Source of the DNA: Paenibacillus methanolicus | Lineage (GTDB): Bacteria > Bacillota > Bacilli > Paenibacillales > Paenibacillaceae | Length of the DNA: 64,000 nt | Assembly (NCBI RefSeq): GCF_008124765.1 | Contig: NZ_VNHS01000008.1 | Coordinates: forward strand, 124,001 to 188,000 | Direction: 5' to 3' | Shown: one piece after another, positions 19,054-26,412 of the stretch | How the letters are laid out: each line of letters opens with the position of its first letter | How positions within the stretch are numbered: position 1 is the stretch's first letter | Program-made: the position numbers and the translations under genes | The notes under the pieces: generated by a model | Seen by the model: the letters and a program-made list of their open reading frames with translations, nothing else | The model's database searches: none | Told to the model about the DNA's origin: nothing

Positions 19054-19177
19054 GCGTCTTTCACTCCCCCGGGTTTTACGAAATGGCAAACTTGTGAACT
19101 AGTACATTCGACACGATATCCCAAAATCCTACCGGTTATTAAAATCTTAAGGTTATGCTCGCCGCATATCCGTCCGG

Positions 19178-20533
19178 TTACCGCTTAGGATGTTCGCGGA
19201 GCCACATCAGCATGTCGTCCAGCGTTCGGACCGGCACGATGTTGAGCGTGGACGATCCGGCTCGGGCTTCATCCGCTTGCTCCCATGGCACGAAGAACAC
19301 GTCGGCTCCCGCCCGCTCGACCACATACGCCTTCTGCTCGATGCCGCCGATCAGGCCGACCGCGCCATCGCCGTCGATCGTGCCCGTCGCGGCGACTCGG
19401 TTGCCGTATGTGACGCCCCCTTCGCTTAACTGATCCATCAGCGTCAGCGCAAGCACGGCACCATGCGAAGGCCCGCCCTGATAGACGAGATAGGAACGAA
19501 AATCGATCGTTCTCGTGACATCCGCCTGGGCGTGATCCTCCACCTGTATGCCGAAAACGGCACGTTCCGGCTCCTCCTCGCTCGCTTGCGTCGGGACGGC
19601 CAGACTCATGACGCCGCCATCGCGGATGAGCGTGACCGTCACGTTGCGCGCCGGGACTACGTTCTTCATCGCTTCGGCCAGTTCGGCCACGCTTGTCACG
19701 GTCTTGCCGTTCAGCTTCGTCAGCAAATCGCCGGCTTGCAGCGATCCTTCGGCAGGACTTTCGCTGGAGACCAAGAGGATGCGCACGCCGTCGCTTGTCA
19801 CGCCTCGTCCCAAGCCAAGCTTGTGGAGCGCGACCGCGGCCGCGATCTCGTTGGCGCTGGCGCGCTGCGAATGGGCCGCCGACAATTGCTCGCCGATCGA
19901 CTGGCTGACATCGCGCTTGTTCCTATCTATATGAGGCAATAGCCGGTCGTACAACCAATCGATCGGGAAAGCGGGACGTCCGATGACAAGCACGCCGGTT
20001 ATCGAACCCTTGGCCGCGCCGCCCTCGACCTGAGCGTAGCGGTTCATATCTAGCGTAAAACCCGGCACCGTCACTTCGTACGCGGTCGGCCAGAACAGCA
20101 GCCAGGCCGCGGCGGACATGACCGCAACGCGAATCAAGCACGGGCGCAGCCATCGCAGGCCGCTCCGGTACTCCGCCCAGGTCAAATCGATCATCGTCAG
20201 CAGCCAGCCGGACGCAAGCAGCGATCCCGTCGCCGTCAGATTGCGGGCTGGCCAGAAAATGGCGACAATGGTGACGCCGCTGACAATGATAATGATAAGC
20301 TTAGTCGCGCGACTGATGGCACCGGGGCTCTTCTCGCGCTTCCAGTTTAAGATCGCGCCCGTCAGCCACAACAGCGGCACGACGGCCAACAGCCCATATA
20401 ACAGCTCGATCGCGTCGATCCAATAATAAGCTCCAATCCGAATCGGGTCGCCTAACCAGACGAGCTCCCCCGCCGCCGCCAGTATTCCCGCGACGATGTA
20501 TCCGGCGATAGTCAACCTTTTGCCCGTCTTCAC
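19178..20533 (-). CDS. membrane-anchored PDZ and Lon-type (S16) protease
   Basis: The 451-residue protein has an N-terminal membrane part with about five helices (residues 8-165), an extracytoplasmic linker, a PDZ domain (about 240-320: SPAEGSLQAGDLLTKLNGK) and a C-terminal Lon-like peptidase domain. The Ser-Lys dyad is S356 (GGPSHGA) and K401 (GGIEQKAYV). The related YlbL/SepM proteins have a single N-terminal helix, so the extended membrane region is unusual. It probably cleaves membrane or secreted substrates outside the cytoplasm. Confidence 0.88.
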   Translation of the reverse strand: MKTGKRLTIAGYIVAGILAAAGELVWLGDPIRIGAYYWIDAIELLYGLLAVVPLLWLTGAILNWKREKSPGAISRATKLIIIIVSGVTIVAIFWPARNLTATGSLLASGWLLTMIDLTWAEYRSGLRWLRPCLIRVAVMSAAAWLLFWPTAYEVTVPGFTLDMNRYAQVEGGAAKGSITGVLVIGRPAFPIDWLYDRLLPHIDRNKRDVSQSIGEQLSAAHSQRASANEIAAAVALHKLGLGRGVTSDGVRILLVSSESPAEGSLQAGDLLTKLNGKTVTSVAELAEAMKNVVPARNVTVTLIRDGGVMSLAVPTQASEEEPERAVFGIQVEDHAQADVTRTIDFRSYLVYQGGPSHGAVLALTLMDQLSEGGVTYGNRVAATGTIDGDGAVGLIGGIEQKAYVVERAGADVFFVPWEQADEARAGSSTLNIVPVRTLDDMLMWLREHPKR

Positions 20534-20631
20534 AGTATGCCCCCTACATCACATGCTTTCGTTTGGCTCGTACCCATCATTTTACAACTGTTGGGGGGAA
20601 AAAGACAGCGGCGGGGATGCGGGACGACGAT

Positions 20632-20660
20632 AAAAAAACGGCCGCTCAAGAGAGCTGGCC
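20632..20660 (-). terminator. terminator of the GntR-ABC operon
   Basis: GGCCGCTC (20640-20647) pairs with GAGCTGGCC (20652-20660). On the minus strand it is followed by seven Ts. It lies 20 bases past the stop at 20681. Confidence 0.8.
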
Positions 20661-20680
20661 GGCTGGTTTTGTGATACGAA

Positions 20681-21892
20681 TTAATAATTATAATCAATAC
20701 GAACCGGACGTAAATCCTGATTTACGTCCATCACATTCTCAGTACCGTCTTCAGCGCTAATTTTACCTTTGTATAGGACCTTACCATTTGAGACATCCAA
20801 CGCGACGAGCAGTTCTTCCTCTGATTCTGGAATTGATAACAGCAAATAAATTCGACCCGCAGTGATGCGTATCGATTGCAATTCTTTGCCACCTAGCGTA
20901 TCATATTCGATTGTTAATGCATGCTTTCGTTTCGTTCCGAGTTCATGCCGCTCGACCTCCAAGCTATGCTTAGCGTGATCGCTTCTAGCAGTGTAGAAAA
21001 CGCCGGCCTCAAGCCAGTTTTCATACATATAGCCCGGAGTGTTCGGCTTTTCAAGGCGCGCATCCCCTACCTGCGTGATCCTACCGGTGTCGTAGCTATA
21101 TGTATACGCGCGATATGTCCAATAGGGAGTGCCGTCGAAATCCGCTTCGCTCTGCTGCTGTTCTTGAGACCAAAAACCGGCAAATTCGCTCGATCCAACC
21201 TCCCCATTGCGATAAATGAAATAAGTACTGTTATTTGGGGTTTCTAATCCAAAATCGAGTTTCATGTCCCGCTTATGCTTGCCGGTCAAATCAAAAACAT
21301 GATCGACGTATTCGTACCGAACTTCGTTTCCGGTTCGTAGTTTTACGCTTTTCTGAACGAGCACATGCAGATCTTCTCCTCTCACCTGAACGTCGCTGAC
21401 GATCGTCCAATTGTTTAATTCCGGCAAGGGCATTGTTCCTTCTTTATGCAGCGTCTCCTCGCTTGCGCGGTCTAATATATCTAGGATGATCGTATAATCC
21501 GCCCGATCAGTCTCGCTTCTTACATCCGCATATACAAGCCTCTTCTCATCCACATAAAGACTGCTGTCGACGGTTTTCTTACGCATAAAACCTCGATGAT
21601 CCTTGAGCAGCTTGCGGTAGAACGGATAGTCCATCCATGACGGTCTCGGCCGATCAAGCAGTCCTTCATCCGGTTGATACCGACTGCCTTTCGTCGTTAG
21701 ATAAAGGTATTTAAGCTTGATCCGATTCTCATATTGTGCCGTAATTTGAAGCGGTTCCGCCTCTTTCGGATCTCCGCTTATCGTCGTCAGCTTGAAGGCC
21801 GGCAACTCGTCCGACGCGCCGAATACGTAATAGCCCGCAATGCCGCATACGCCGAACAGCGCCAGAACTATTGATAACCAGTAACGTTTCAT
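20681..21892 (-). CDS. hypothetical membrane-anchored extracellular protein
   Basis: This 403-residue protein has one N-terminal hydrophobic helix (about 5-25) acting as signal anchor. A long soluble region follows, rich in aromatic and charged residues with many short strands (YFIYRNGEV, GRIYLLLSIPESEEEL, LVALDVSNGKVLYKG), suggesting a beta-propeller or sandwich. No family was recognised. It is the last gene of a GntR-ATPase-permease operon and probably acts with that transporter. Its base composition is less GC-rich than its neighbours. Confidence 0.75.
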   Translation of the reverse strand: MKRYWLSIVLALFGVCGIAGYYVFGASDELPAFKLTTISGDPKEAEPLQITAQYENRIKLKYLYLTTKGSRYQPDEGLLDRPRPSWMDYPFYRKLLKDHRGFMRKKTVDSSLYVDEKRLVYADVRSETDRADYTIILDILDRASEETLHKEGTMPLPELNNWTIVSDVQVRGEDLHVLVQKSVKLRTGNEVRYEYVDHVFDLTGKHKRDMKLDFGLETPNNSTYFIYRNGEVGSSEFAGFWSQEQQQSEADFDGTPYWTYRAYTYSYDTGRITQVGDARLEKPNTPGYMYENWLEAGVFYTARSDHAKHSLEVERHELGTKRKHALTIEYDTLGGKELQSIRITAGRIYLLLSIPESEEELLVALDVSNGKVLYKGKISAEDGTENVMDVNQDLRPVRIDYNY

Positions 21893-21903
21893 GTCGTTCT
21901 CCC

Positions 21904-22746
21904 TTAAACGGATATTTTGCGGCGTAGGAGCCGGAAGCCGAGCCAGATCGAAACGGCCGCGACAAAAAGGATGATGGCCAGTTCAATGCCGACGATCTCG
22001 GCGGTATACAAATATGAGCTTGTTCGGTACATGCCCATAACATTAATCGGAATGACGATGGCAGCCGCGCAAATCAGTACATAACCCACGGCATACGCGA
22101 TGCCCGTCCAGCGATAGCTACGCTCGATCAAGATGCCGGTGAAGACGACCAAAACCGCGACGATGCCAAGGCCGTAGTTCAGCGCGAAGTCACCCAGCCT
22201 CAACGGCATGAGGTACTGGAGTACCAGAGTGGCGTTGACGATGTCCACGAAATACGATTCACCCTGACGATCACCACGGATTAGCACCTCGAAGATGACG
22301 CCGCCGATCGCCAGCGAAAGCGCTTGAAATGCTAACGAGGCTATGATGAAGACTACTATCGCCGTCAATTTAGACAAATAAATAGAACTCCTGGCGGACG
22401 GCAGCATGAGCAGCCTATAGATGAACGTGCTGCGGCCCAGCCAATCGCGGTACCAAACGAACAGCAGGTACGCACACAGCGTGCCAATGACCGCCAACAC
22501 GGATAGGATATAGAGCTGCTGGGCGTTATAAATTGCCTCGGCGTACGAAATTTTGCGATCGCTCAATTCATTAATATACATAGTGTATCTTCCAAACTTC
22601 TCCACCTCATCTAATGCAGCATCCATCCTCCGGGCGCTCCACACCAACGCCCCCCACTGCACGACCGCAACCAGGCCCAACAACGCGGCCAAAATATACC
22701 GGAACCGATGGATCTCCATATGGACCAGCTTCAAATACCGGTTCAT
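21904..22746 (-). CDS. ABC transporter permease-like membrane protein
   Basis: The start is ATG 22746 (MNRYLKLVHMEI), whose first four bases overlap the stop of the ATPase gene (ATGA), with GGAGG upstream. The 280-residue protein has six hydrophobic helices and a large loop after helix 1, the layout of ABC-2 or YtrC-type permeases. Overlap and shared operon tie it to the ATPase at 22743-23432. The substrate is unknown. Confidence 0.85.
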   Translation of the reverse strand: MNRYLKLVHMEIHRFRYILAALLGLVAVVQWGALVWSARRMDAALDEVEKFGRYTMYINELSDRKISYAEAIYNAQQLYILSVLAVIGTLCAYLLFVWYRDWLGRSTFIYRLLMLPSARSSIYLSKLTAIVVFIIASLAFQALSLAIGGVIFEVLIRGDRQGESYFVDIVNATLVLQYLMPLRLGDFALNYGLGIVAVLVVFTGILIERSYRWTGIAYAVGYVLICAAAIVIPINVMGMYRTSSYLYTAEIVGIELAIILFVAAVSIWLGFRLLRRKISV

Positions 22747-23432
22747 GCTCGATACGCCTCCCTCATCACGTCGACGACGGACTTGCCTTCCGCGACGCGC
22801 ATCGCCTCGCAGTTGAACTCGCGCACGACGACGCCGTCCGACAGCAGCACCGCTTTGTCGATCAGATGCTCCATCTCGCCGATCTCGTGCGTCGTGAGGA
22901 GCACGCCGCGCCCTTCGATCAAATCGCTGGCGAACACGTCCGCGATCATCTCCCGGCTGAACATGTCGATCCCGGAGAACGGTTCGTCCATCAGCACATA
23001 CTCCGTATCGAGCGCGAGGCCCGTGACCAAATTGAACTTCGCGGCCGTACCCTTCGACAGATTGCCGATCCGGTCGGAAGCCGACAGCCGGAAGAACGTC
23101 ATCAGCTCGGCAGCCTTCTCCGCGTTCCAATTCGCATAGAATTCCGCCATGAACCGTAAGCCCTCCCACAGCTTCATGGACGGCGGCAGCGTCAGATGAT
23201 CCGGGATGAACGAGACCCGCTCGTACATCGCCGGGCCGATCGGCTCGCCATCGACGAGAATCCGGCCCGAAGTCAGCGGCGTCAATCCCATGATCGCTTT
23301 CAGCAGCGTGGACTTGCCGGCTCCGTTGAGACCGATCAAGCAGGTAACGGTGCCCTTCTCCACCGTGAAGGATGCCCCTTGTAAAATAGACCGCCGCCAA
23401 TACCGCTTTCGCGCCTCGATGACCTCGATCAT
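22743..23432 (-). CDS. ABC transporter ATP-binding protein (YtrB-like)
   Basis: The 229-residue ATPase has Walker A GLNGAGKST, signature LSKGTAAKF and Walker B YVLMDEPFSGID followed by the switch histidine (TTHEIGE). The signature has LSKG in place of LSGG, which is common in GntR-linked exporters of the YtrB type. It overlaps by four bases both the regulator upstream and the permease downstream, so all three are translationally coupled. Confidence 0.93.
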   Translation of the reverse strand: MIEVIEARKRYWRRSILQGASFTVEKGTVTCLIGLNGAGKSTLLKAIMGLTPLTSGRILVDGEPIGPAMYERVSFIPDHLTLPPSMKLWEGLRFMAEFYANWNAEKAAELMTFFRLSASDRIGNLSKGTAAKFNLVTGLALDTEYVLMDEPFSGIDMFSREMIADVFASDLIEGRGVLLTTHEIGEMEHLIDKAVLLSDGVVVREFNCEAMRVAEGKSVVDVMREAYRA

Positions 23433-23851
23433 GCCGATCCCTCCTTCTCCGGACCGCGCTTGTCCTGCCGCTGCTCGAACTTGCGTTTGACCAGTTCCGA
23501 CAACTCGTCCGCGGAGATCTCGATGGACTTGACCGAAGTCAGGAAGACGTCAATGGCGCTTTCCAACAGTTCCGAGCGGATCGAGCGCAATATGTCCGCA
23601 TTCGTCGTGATACGGCTCGGTGAATTCCCTTCTGTCGTAATCAACTTCTGTTCCTCCATCTCTTTGTAGGCACGCTGCGCCGTATTCGGATTGATTCTTA
23701 GCAGGGAGCCAAGCTCCCGTCGCGAAGGAATCGCCTGCCCCGCTTCCAGCTTGCCCGCGGCAATCCGCTCCTTGAAATGCCTCACCACTTGCAAATAAAC
23801 CGGGTCGCGGTTGTTGTATGCCAGCTCTGTCCATGTCTCGTCGAATTTCAT
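23429..23851 (-). CDS. GntR family transcriptional regulator (YtrA subfamily)
   Basis: The 140-residue protein has a winged-helix domain (about residues 10-78: YLQVVRHFKERIAAGKLEAG, IPSRRELGSLLRINPNTAQR) and a short helical C-terminus without a large ligand domain, as in the YtrA subfamily. Members repress their own ABC-transporter operon and often respond to cell-wall antibiotics. GAGG precedes ATG 23851. An inverted repeat and a promoter lie directly upstream, consistent with autorepression. Confidence 0.92.
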   Translation of the reverse strand: MKFDETWTELAYNNRDPVYLQVVRHFKERIAAGKLEAGQAIPSRRELGSLLRINPNTAQRAYKEMEEQKLITTEGNSPSRITTNADILRSIRSELLESAIDVFLTSVKSIEISADELSELVKRKFEQRQDKRGPEKEGSA

Positions 23852-23879
23852 TGCTCAACCTCGCATTTCGGCGGAGTGT

Positions 23880-23901
23880 GTGTACCAATCAGTTCATACA
23901 C
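23880..23901 (-). promoter_or_regulatory. putative GntR (YtrA-type) operator
   Basis: GTGTA (23880-23884) and TACAC (23897-23901) are perfect inverted half-sites 12 bases apart. They lie about ten bases downstream of the -10 element, a position where a bound dimer would block transcription. GTGTA/TACAC half-sites are typical of YtrA-type regulators. Confidence 0.55.
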
Positions 23902-23910
23902 TTTAGCTGT

Positions 23911-23939
23911 ATTATGCCCTTCATATATAGGTTCGTCAA
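23911..23939 (-). promoter_or_regulatory. SigA promoter of the GntR-ABC operon
   Basis: On the minus strand TTGACG (23934-23939), a 17-base spacer and CATAAT (23911-23916) lie 60 bases upstream of the regulator start. Confidence 0.7.
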
Positions 23940-24027
23940 CCCTTATTTGGTTGATATTGGAACTATTTCGCATGAACCACCGTCATTCAAGGTAGAATGC
24001 TTCCTCTCCTTACGAACCTCCTAATAA

Positions 24028-24056
24028 TTGACTTGATTTGCAAGGTTCATTACTAT
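24028..24056 (+). promoter_or_regulatory. SigA promoter of the polyprenyl-pentose operon
   Basis: TTGACT (24028-24033), a 17-base spacer and TACTAT (24051-24056) lie about 120 bases upstream of the UbiA-type gene. No other candidate of comparable quality precedes the five-gene operon. Confidence 0.65.
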
Positions 24057-24075
24057 GGTAAAGATATGTAAGCTT

Positions 24076-24117
24076 GCTAGATTGCGATCTAGCGTGCGGT
24101 TGCCCTGCAGGACCGCA
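24076..24117 (+). other. two hairpins in the operon's 5' leader
   Basis: GCTAGAT/ATCTAGC (24076-24093, four-base loop) and TGCGGT/ACCGCA (24095-24117) are perfect, adjacent stem-loops placed right after the predicted transcription start. Neither is followed by a T-run. They could protect the 5' end or form part of a regulatory leader; no known riboswitch class was recognised. Confidence 0.5.
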
Positions 24118-24178
24118 AGTTGGCTCGCTGTCTGTCGCTCATGCGGACATTGATGATGACGGAGGGTTCACTGATCAT

Positions 24179-25093
24179 ATGCCAATTGCCAAAACCAATC
24201 TCGAGCATCCTGCTTCGCTGCGCGATTATAGCGTCCCGCGACTGCTCTTCATTCAGCTTCGGCCGAAGCAATGGAGCAAGAATGCCCTGCTTTTCGCCGC
24301 GCTGCTCTTCTCGTTCGAGCGGTTGTCCGTCGCCGCTTTCCTCCACACGTTGGCTGCTTTCCTGCTGTTCTGCCTCGTCTCCGGCTGCGTCTATATTTTG
24401 AACGATTACGTCGACCGCGAGGCAGATCGCAATCACCCGCAGAAGAAGAACCGCCCGATGGCATCCGGACAGCTGAATCCGCAGCTTGCCCTGGCTTTCG
24501 GAAGTCTGCTGCTGCTGCTATCCTTCGCTAGCGCGATCGCGCTGCATCCGCTGTTCGCCGCGGTGCTCGCCTTCTATTTCGCGCTGAACGTCTCGTATTC
24601 GTTCAAGCTGAAGCACGTCGTGATCGTCGACATTCTGGTCATCGCCGCCGGCTTCGTCCTTCGCGCAATCGCCGGCGGCATCGTTATCCGCGTCTCGTTC
24701 ACGCCGTGGTTCCTGCTCTGCACGATGCTGCTCTCGCTCTTCCTCGCCATCGGCAAACGGCGCCACGAATTGACGCTGCTATCGGAGGGCAAAGGCGAGC
24801 ATCGCAAGGTGCTCGCCAAGTATTCCGTCGCCCTGCTCGACCAGATGAACAGCATCGTGACGACGGCCACGGTCATCAGCTACTCGCTGTTTACGTTCAC
24901 CTCGGGCAGGACCATTCATCTCATGTGGACGATCCCTCTCGTGCTGTACGGCATTTTTCGCTATCTCTATTTAATTCACGTGGAGAAAAAAGGCGGCGCG
25001 CCGGATCGGATCCTGTTCGAGGACAAGCCCATCCTGTTCACCGTCATTCTCTATATCATTAGCATCGTCGCGATCTTCGCGATTTTCGAGTAA
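24179..25093 (+). CDS. UbiA-type decaprenyl-phosphate phosphoribosyltransferase
   Basis: The start ATG 24179 gives 304 residues; GGAGG lies 13 bases upstream, somewhat far. The protein is polytopic, with the first aspartate motif NDYVDREADRNHP and the second YSFKLKHVVIVD, plus the LRPKQWSKNALLFAAL N-terminus typical of the Rv3806c (UbiA, DPPR synthase) branch of the UbiA superfamily. That enzyme transfers 5-phosphoribose from PRPP to a polyprenyl phosphate. It is the first gene of an operon with a HAD phosphatase, SMR-type proteins and a GT-C-like protein. Confidence 0.88.
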   Translation: MPIAKTNLEHPASLRDYSVPRLLFIQLRPKQWSKNALLFAALLFSFERLSVAAFLHTLAAFLLFCLVSGCVYILNDYVDREADRNHPQKKNRPMASGQLNPQLALAFGSLLLLLSFASAIALHPLFAAVLAFYFALNVSYSFKLKHVVIVDILVIAAGFVLRAIAGGIVIRVSFTPWFLLCTMLLSLFLAIGKRRHELTLLSEGKGEHRKVLAKYSVALLDQMNSIVTTATVISYSLFTFTSGRTIHLMWTIPLVLYGIFRYLYLIHVEKKGGAPDRILFEDKPILFTVILYIISIVAIFAIFE

Positions 25094-25120
25094 AAGTTTC
25101 GATAGAAGGAGACATGAACG

Positions 25121-25753
25121 TTGCAACCTGTCGCGTTATTCGATATTGATCACACAATTATTCGCCGCGATTCCATGCTGCTATTCGCGCGATACGGCAT
25201 GGCGAAGAAGCCGTCGACCGCTATTGCTCTGCTGTCCATGGGACTGTTCACGGCGCTTGCCCGATTGAAGCTCGTCTCCTTGGAACGGGCGAAAGCCGCG
25301 TTTTTTCATGCGATTCGCCACATGGACGAGGACGATCTGGCCGTATTTTATACAAGCGAACTAGAGCCGTTGATATATGGGGAAGCGCTCGCGGAGATGC
25401 GTCGGCGCAAGGAGGAAGGCTGCCATATCCTGCTCGTTACGGCCTCGCCTGTCGCATATATGAAATATTTCGAACGAATGCCGGAGGTCGACGCCGTCAT
25501 CGGCACCACGCTGGTCCGCAATGGCGATCGCTACCTGAACCGGATCGAGGGGAAGAACTGCAAGGGGGAAGAAAAGGTGCTTCGCATCCGCGAATATTGG
25601 CGCCGCGCAGGCATCGAGCCCGATCCGGAGCGCTCCTACGCCTACTCGGATTCGCTCTCGGATTTGCCGATGCTCGAGCTCGCCCGCCATCGATACTGGA
25701 TCAACGGCCGCGGCCGTCATCCCGGCGTGGAGGTGCTGCAATGGCGACGTTGA
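25121..25753 (+). CDS. HAD-IB family hydrolase (phosphatase)
   Basis: Translation probably starts at TTG 25121, with AGAAGGAGA nine bases upstream. The 210-residue protein shows all HAD motifs: DxD (FDIDHT, nucleophile Asp near residue 8), motif II VTASP, a lysine near residue 149 and motif III SYSDSLSDLPML. These belong to the phosphoserine-phosphatase-like IB subfamily. In this operon it is a good candidate to remove the 5-phosphate from a polyprenyl-phosphoribose product, although its substrate is inferred from context only. Confidence 0.9.
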   Translation: MQPVALFDIDHTIIRRDSMLLFARYGMAKKPSTAIALLSMGLFTALARLKLVSLERAKAAFFHAIRHMDEDDLAVFYTSELEPLIYGEALAEMRRRKEEGCHILLVTASPVAYMKYFERMPEVDAVIGTTLVRNGDRYLNRIEGKNCKGEEKVLRIREYWRRAGIEPDPERSYAYSDSLSDLPMLELARHRYWINGRGRHPGVEVLQWRR

Positions 25754-26070
25754 CCGGCAGGCATGCAGGCAAGTGGCTCATGGCGCTATCCGCGTTCATG
25801 ACCGCGACGGGACAGCTTTTCTGGAAATGGGGCACTTCCGGCCTGCTCTATCTAGCCATCGGATTCCTCTGCTACGGCATTGGCGCCCTGCTGATGCTCA
25901 AGGCGTTCGCACTGGAGAAGCTGTCCGTCGCATATCCGCTCATGTGCATCAGTTATGCCGTCGCGCTCGTGTACGGCGATCTATTCCTCGGAGAAGATTT
26001 AACCTGGAAGAAATCGGCTGCCATCGCGCTGCTAGGGTTGGGAGTGACTTTGACTTCGTATGACGACTAG
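25741..26070 (+). CDS. SMR-like half transporter, first of a pair
   Basis: ATG 25741 lies 13 bases inside the end of the HAD gene. The 109-residue protein has four hydrophobic helices of the small-multidrug-resistance/EamA half type (ATGQLFWKWG, GALLMLKAFALEKLSVAYPL). An acidic residue follows in the third to fourth helix region (GDLFLGEDL). Overlap with a second such gene gives the two-subunit arrangement known from ArnE/ArnF, which flip an undecaprenyl-linked sugar. Confidence 0.85.
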   Translation: MATLTGRHAGKWLMALSAFMTATGQLFWKWGTSGLLYLAIGFLCYGIGALLMLKAFALEKLSVAYPLMCISYAVALVYGDLFLGEDLTWKKSAAIALLGLGVTLTSYDD

Positions 26071-26377
26071 CCTCCTCTTCCTGCTGCTGATCGCCATGAC
26101 CGTCTTCGGTTCGTTCGGCGGGGCATTGTTCAAACGTTACTCGGCGAGCAAGCGTTTCGTCCTGCTGGCCGTAGGCGGCGCGTGTTATGGAACCGGCGCG
26201 CTGCTCAATATTTATTTGCTGACCAAGCTTCCCTACACGCTGGTTCTGCCGGCCAATTCGCTGACGTTCGTCTGGACGCTGCTGCTGGCCAAGTGGTGGT
26301 TCGGCGAGAAGATCGGCAAATTCAAGATCGCGGGGACATGCATCATTATGTGCGGCCTGCTTCTGCTCGTGCTGTGA
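26060..26377 (+). CDS. SMR-like half transporter, second of a pair
   Basis: This 105-residue four-helix protein starts 11 bases inside the preceding SMR-like gene. The motifs GSFGGALFKRYS, TKLPYTLVLPANSL and LAKWWFGEKIG parallel those of its partner. Dual-topology heterodimers of this kind include ArnEF-type flippases for lipid-linked sugars. Together with the UbiA-type and phosphatase genes it suggests translocation of a polyprenyl-phosphoryl pentose. Confidence 0.85.
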   Translation: MTTSLLFLLLIAMTVFGSFGGALFKRYSASKRFVLLAVGGACYGTGALLNIYLLTKLPYTLVLPANSLTFVWTLLLAKWWFGEKIGKFKIAGTCIIMCGLLLLVL

Positions 26378-26412
26378 GGAGGCCGGAACGATACTCGGAT
26401 AGGTGGTTGAAT

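Noticed and set aside
21904..23400. 498-residue minus-strand frame joining a long Arg-rich segment to the permease
   Set aside because: The N-terminal part is the ATPase gene read in another frame; the true permease starts at the ATGA overlap at 22746.
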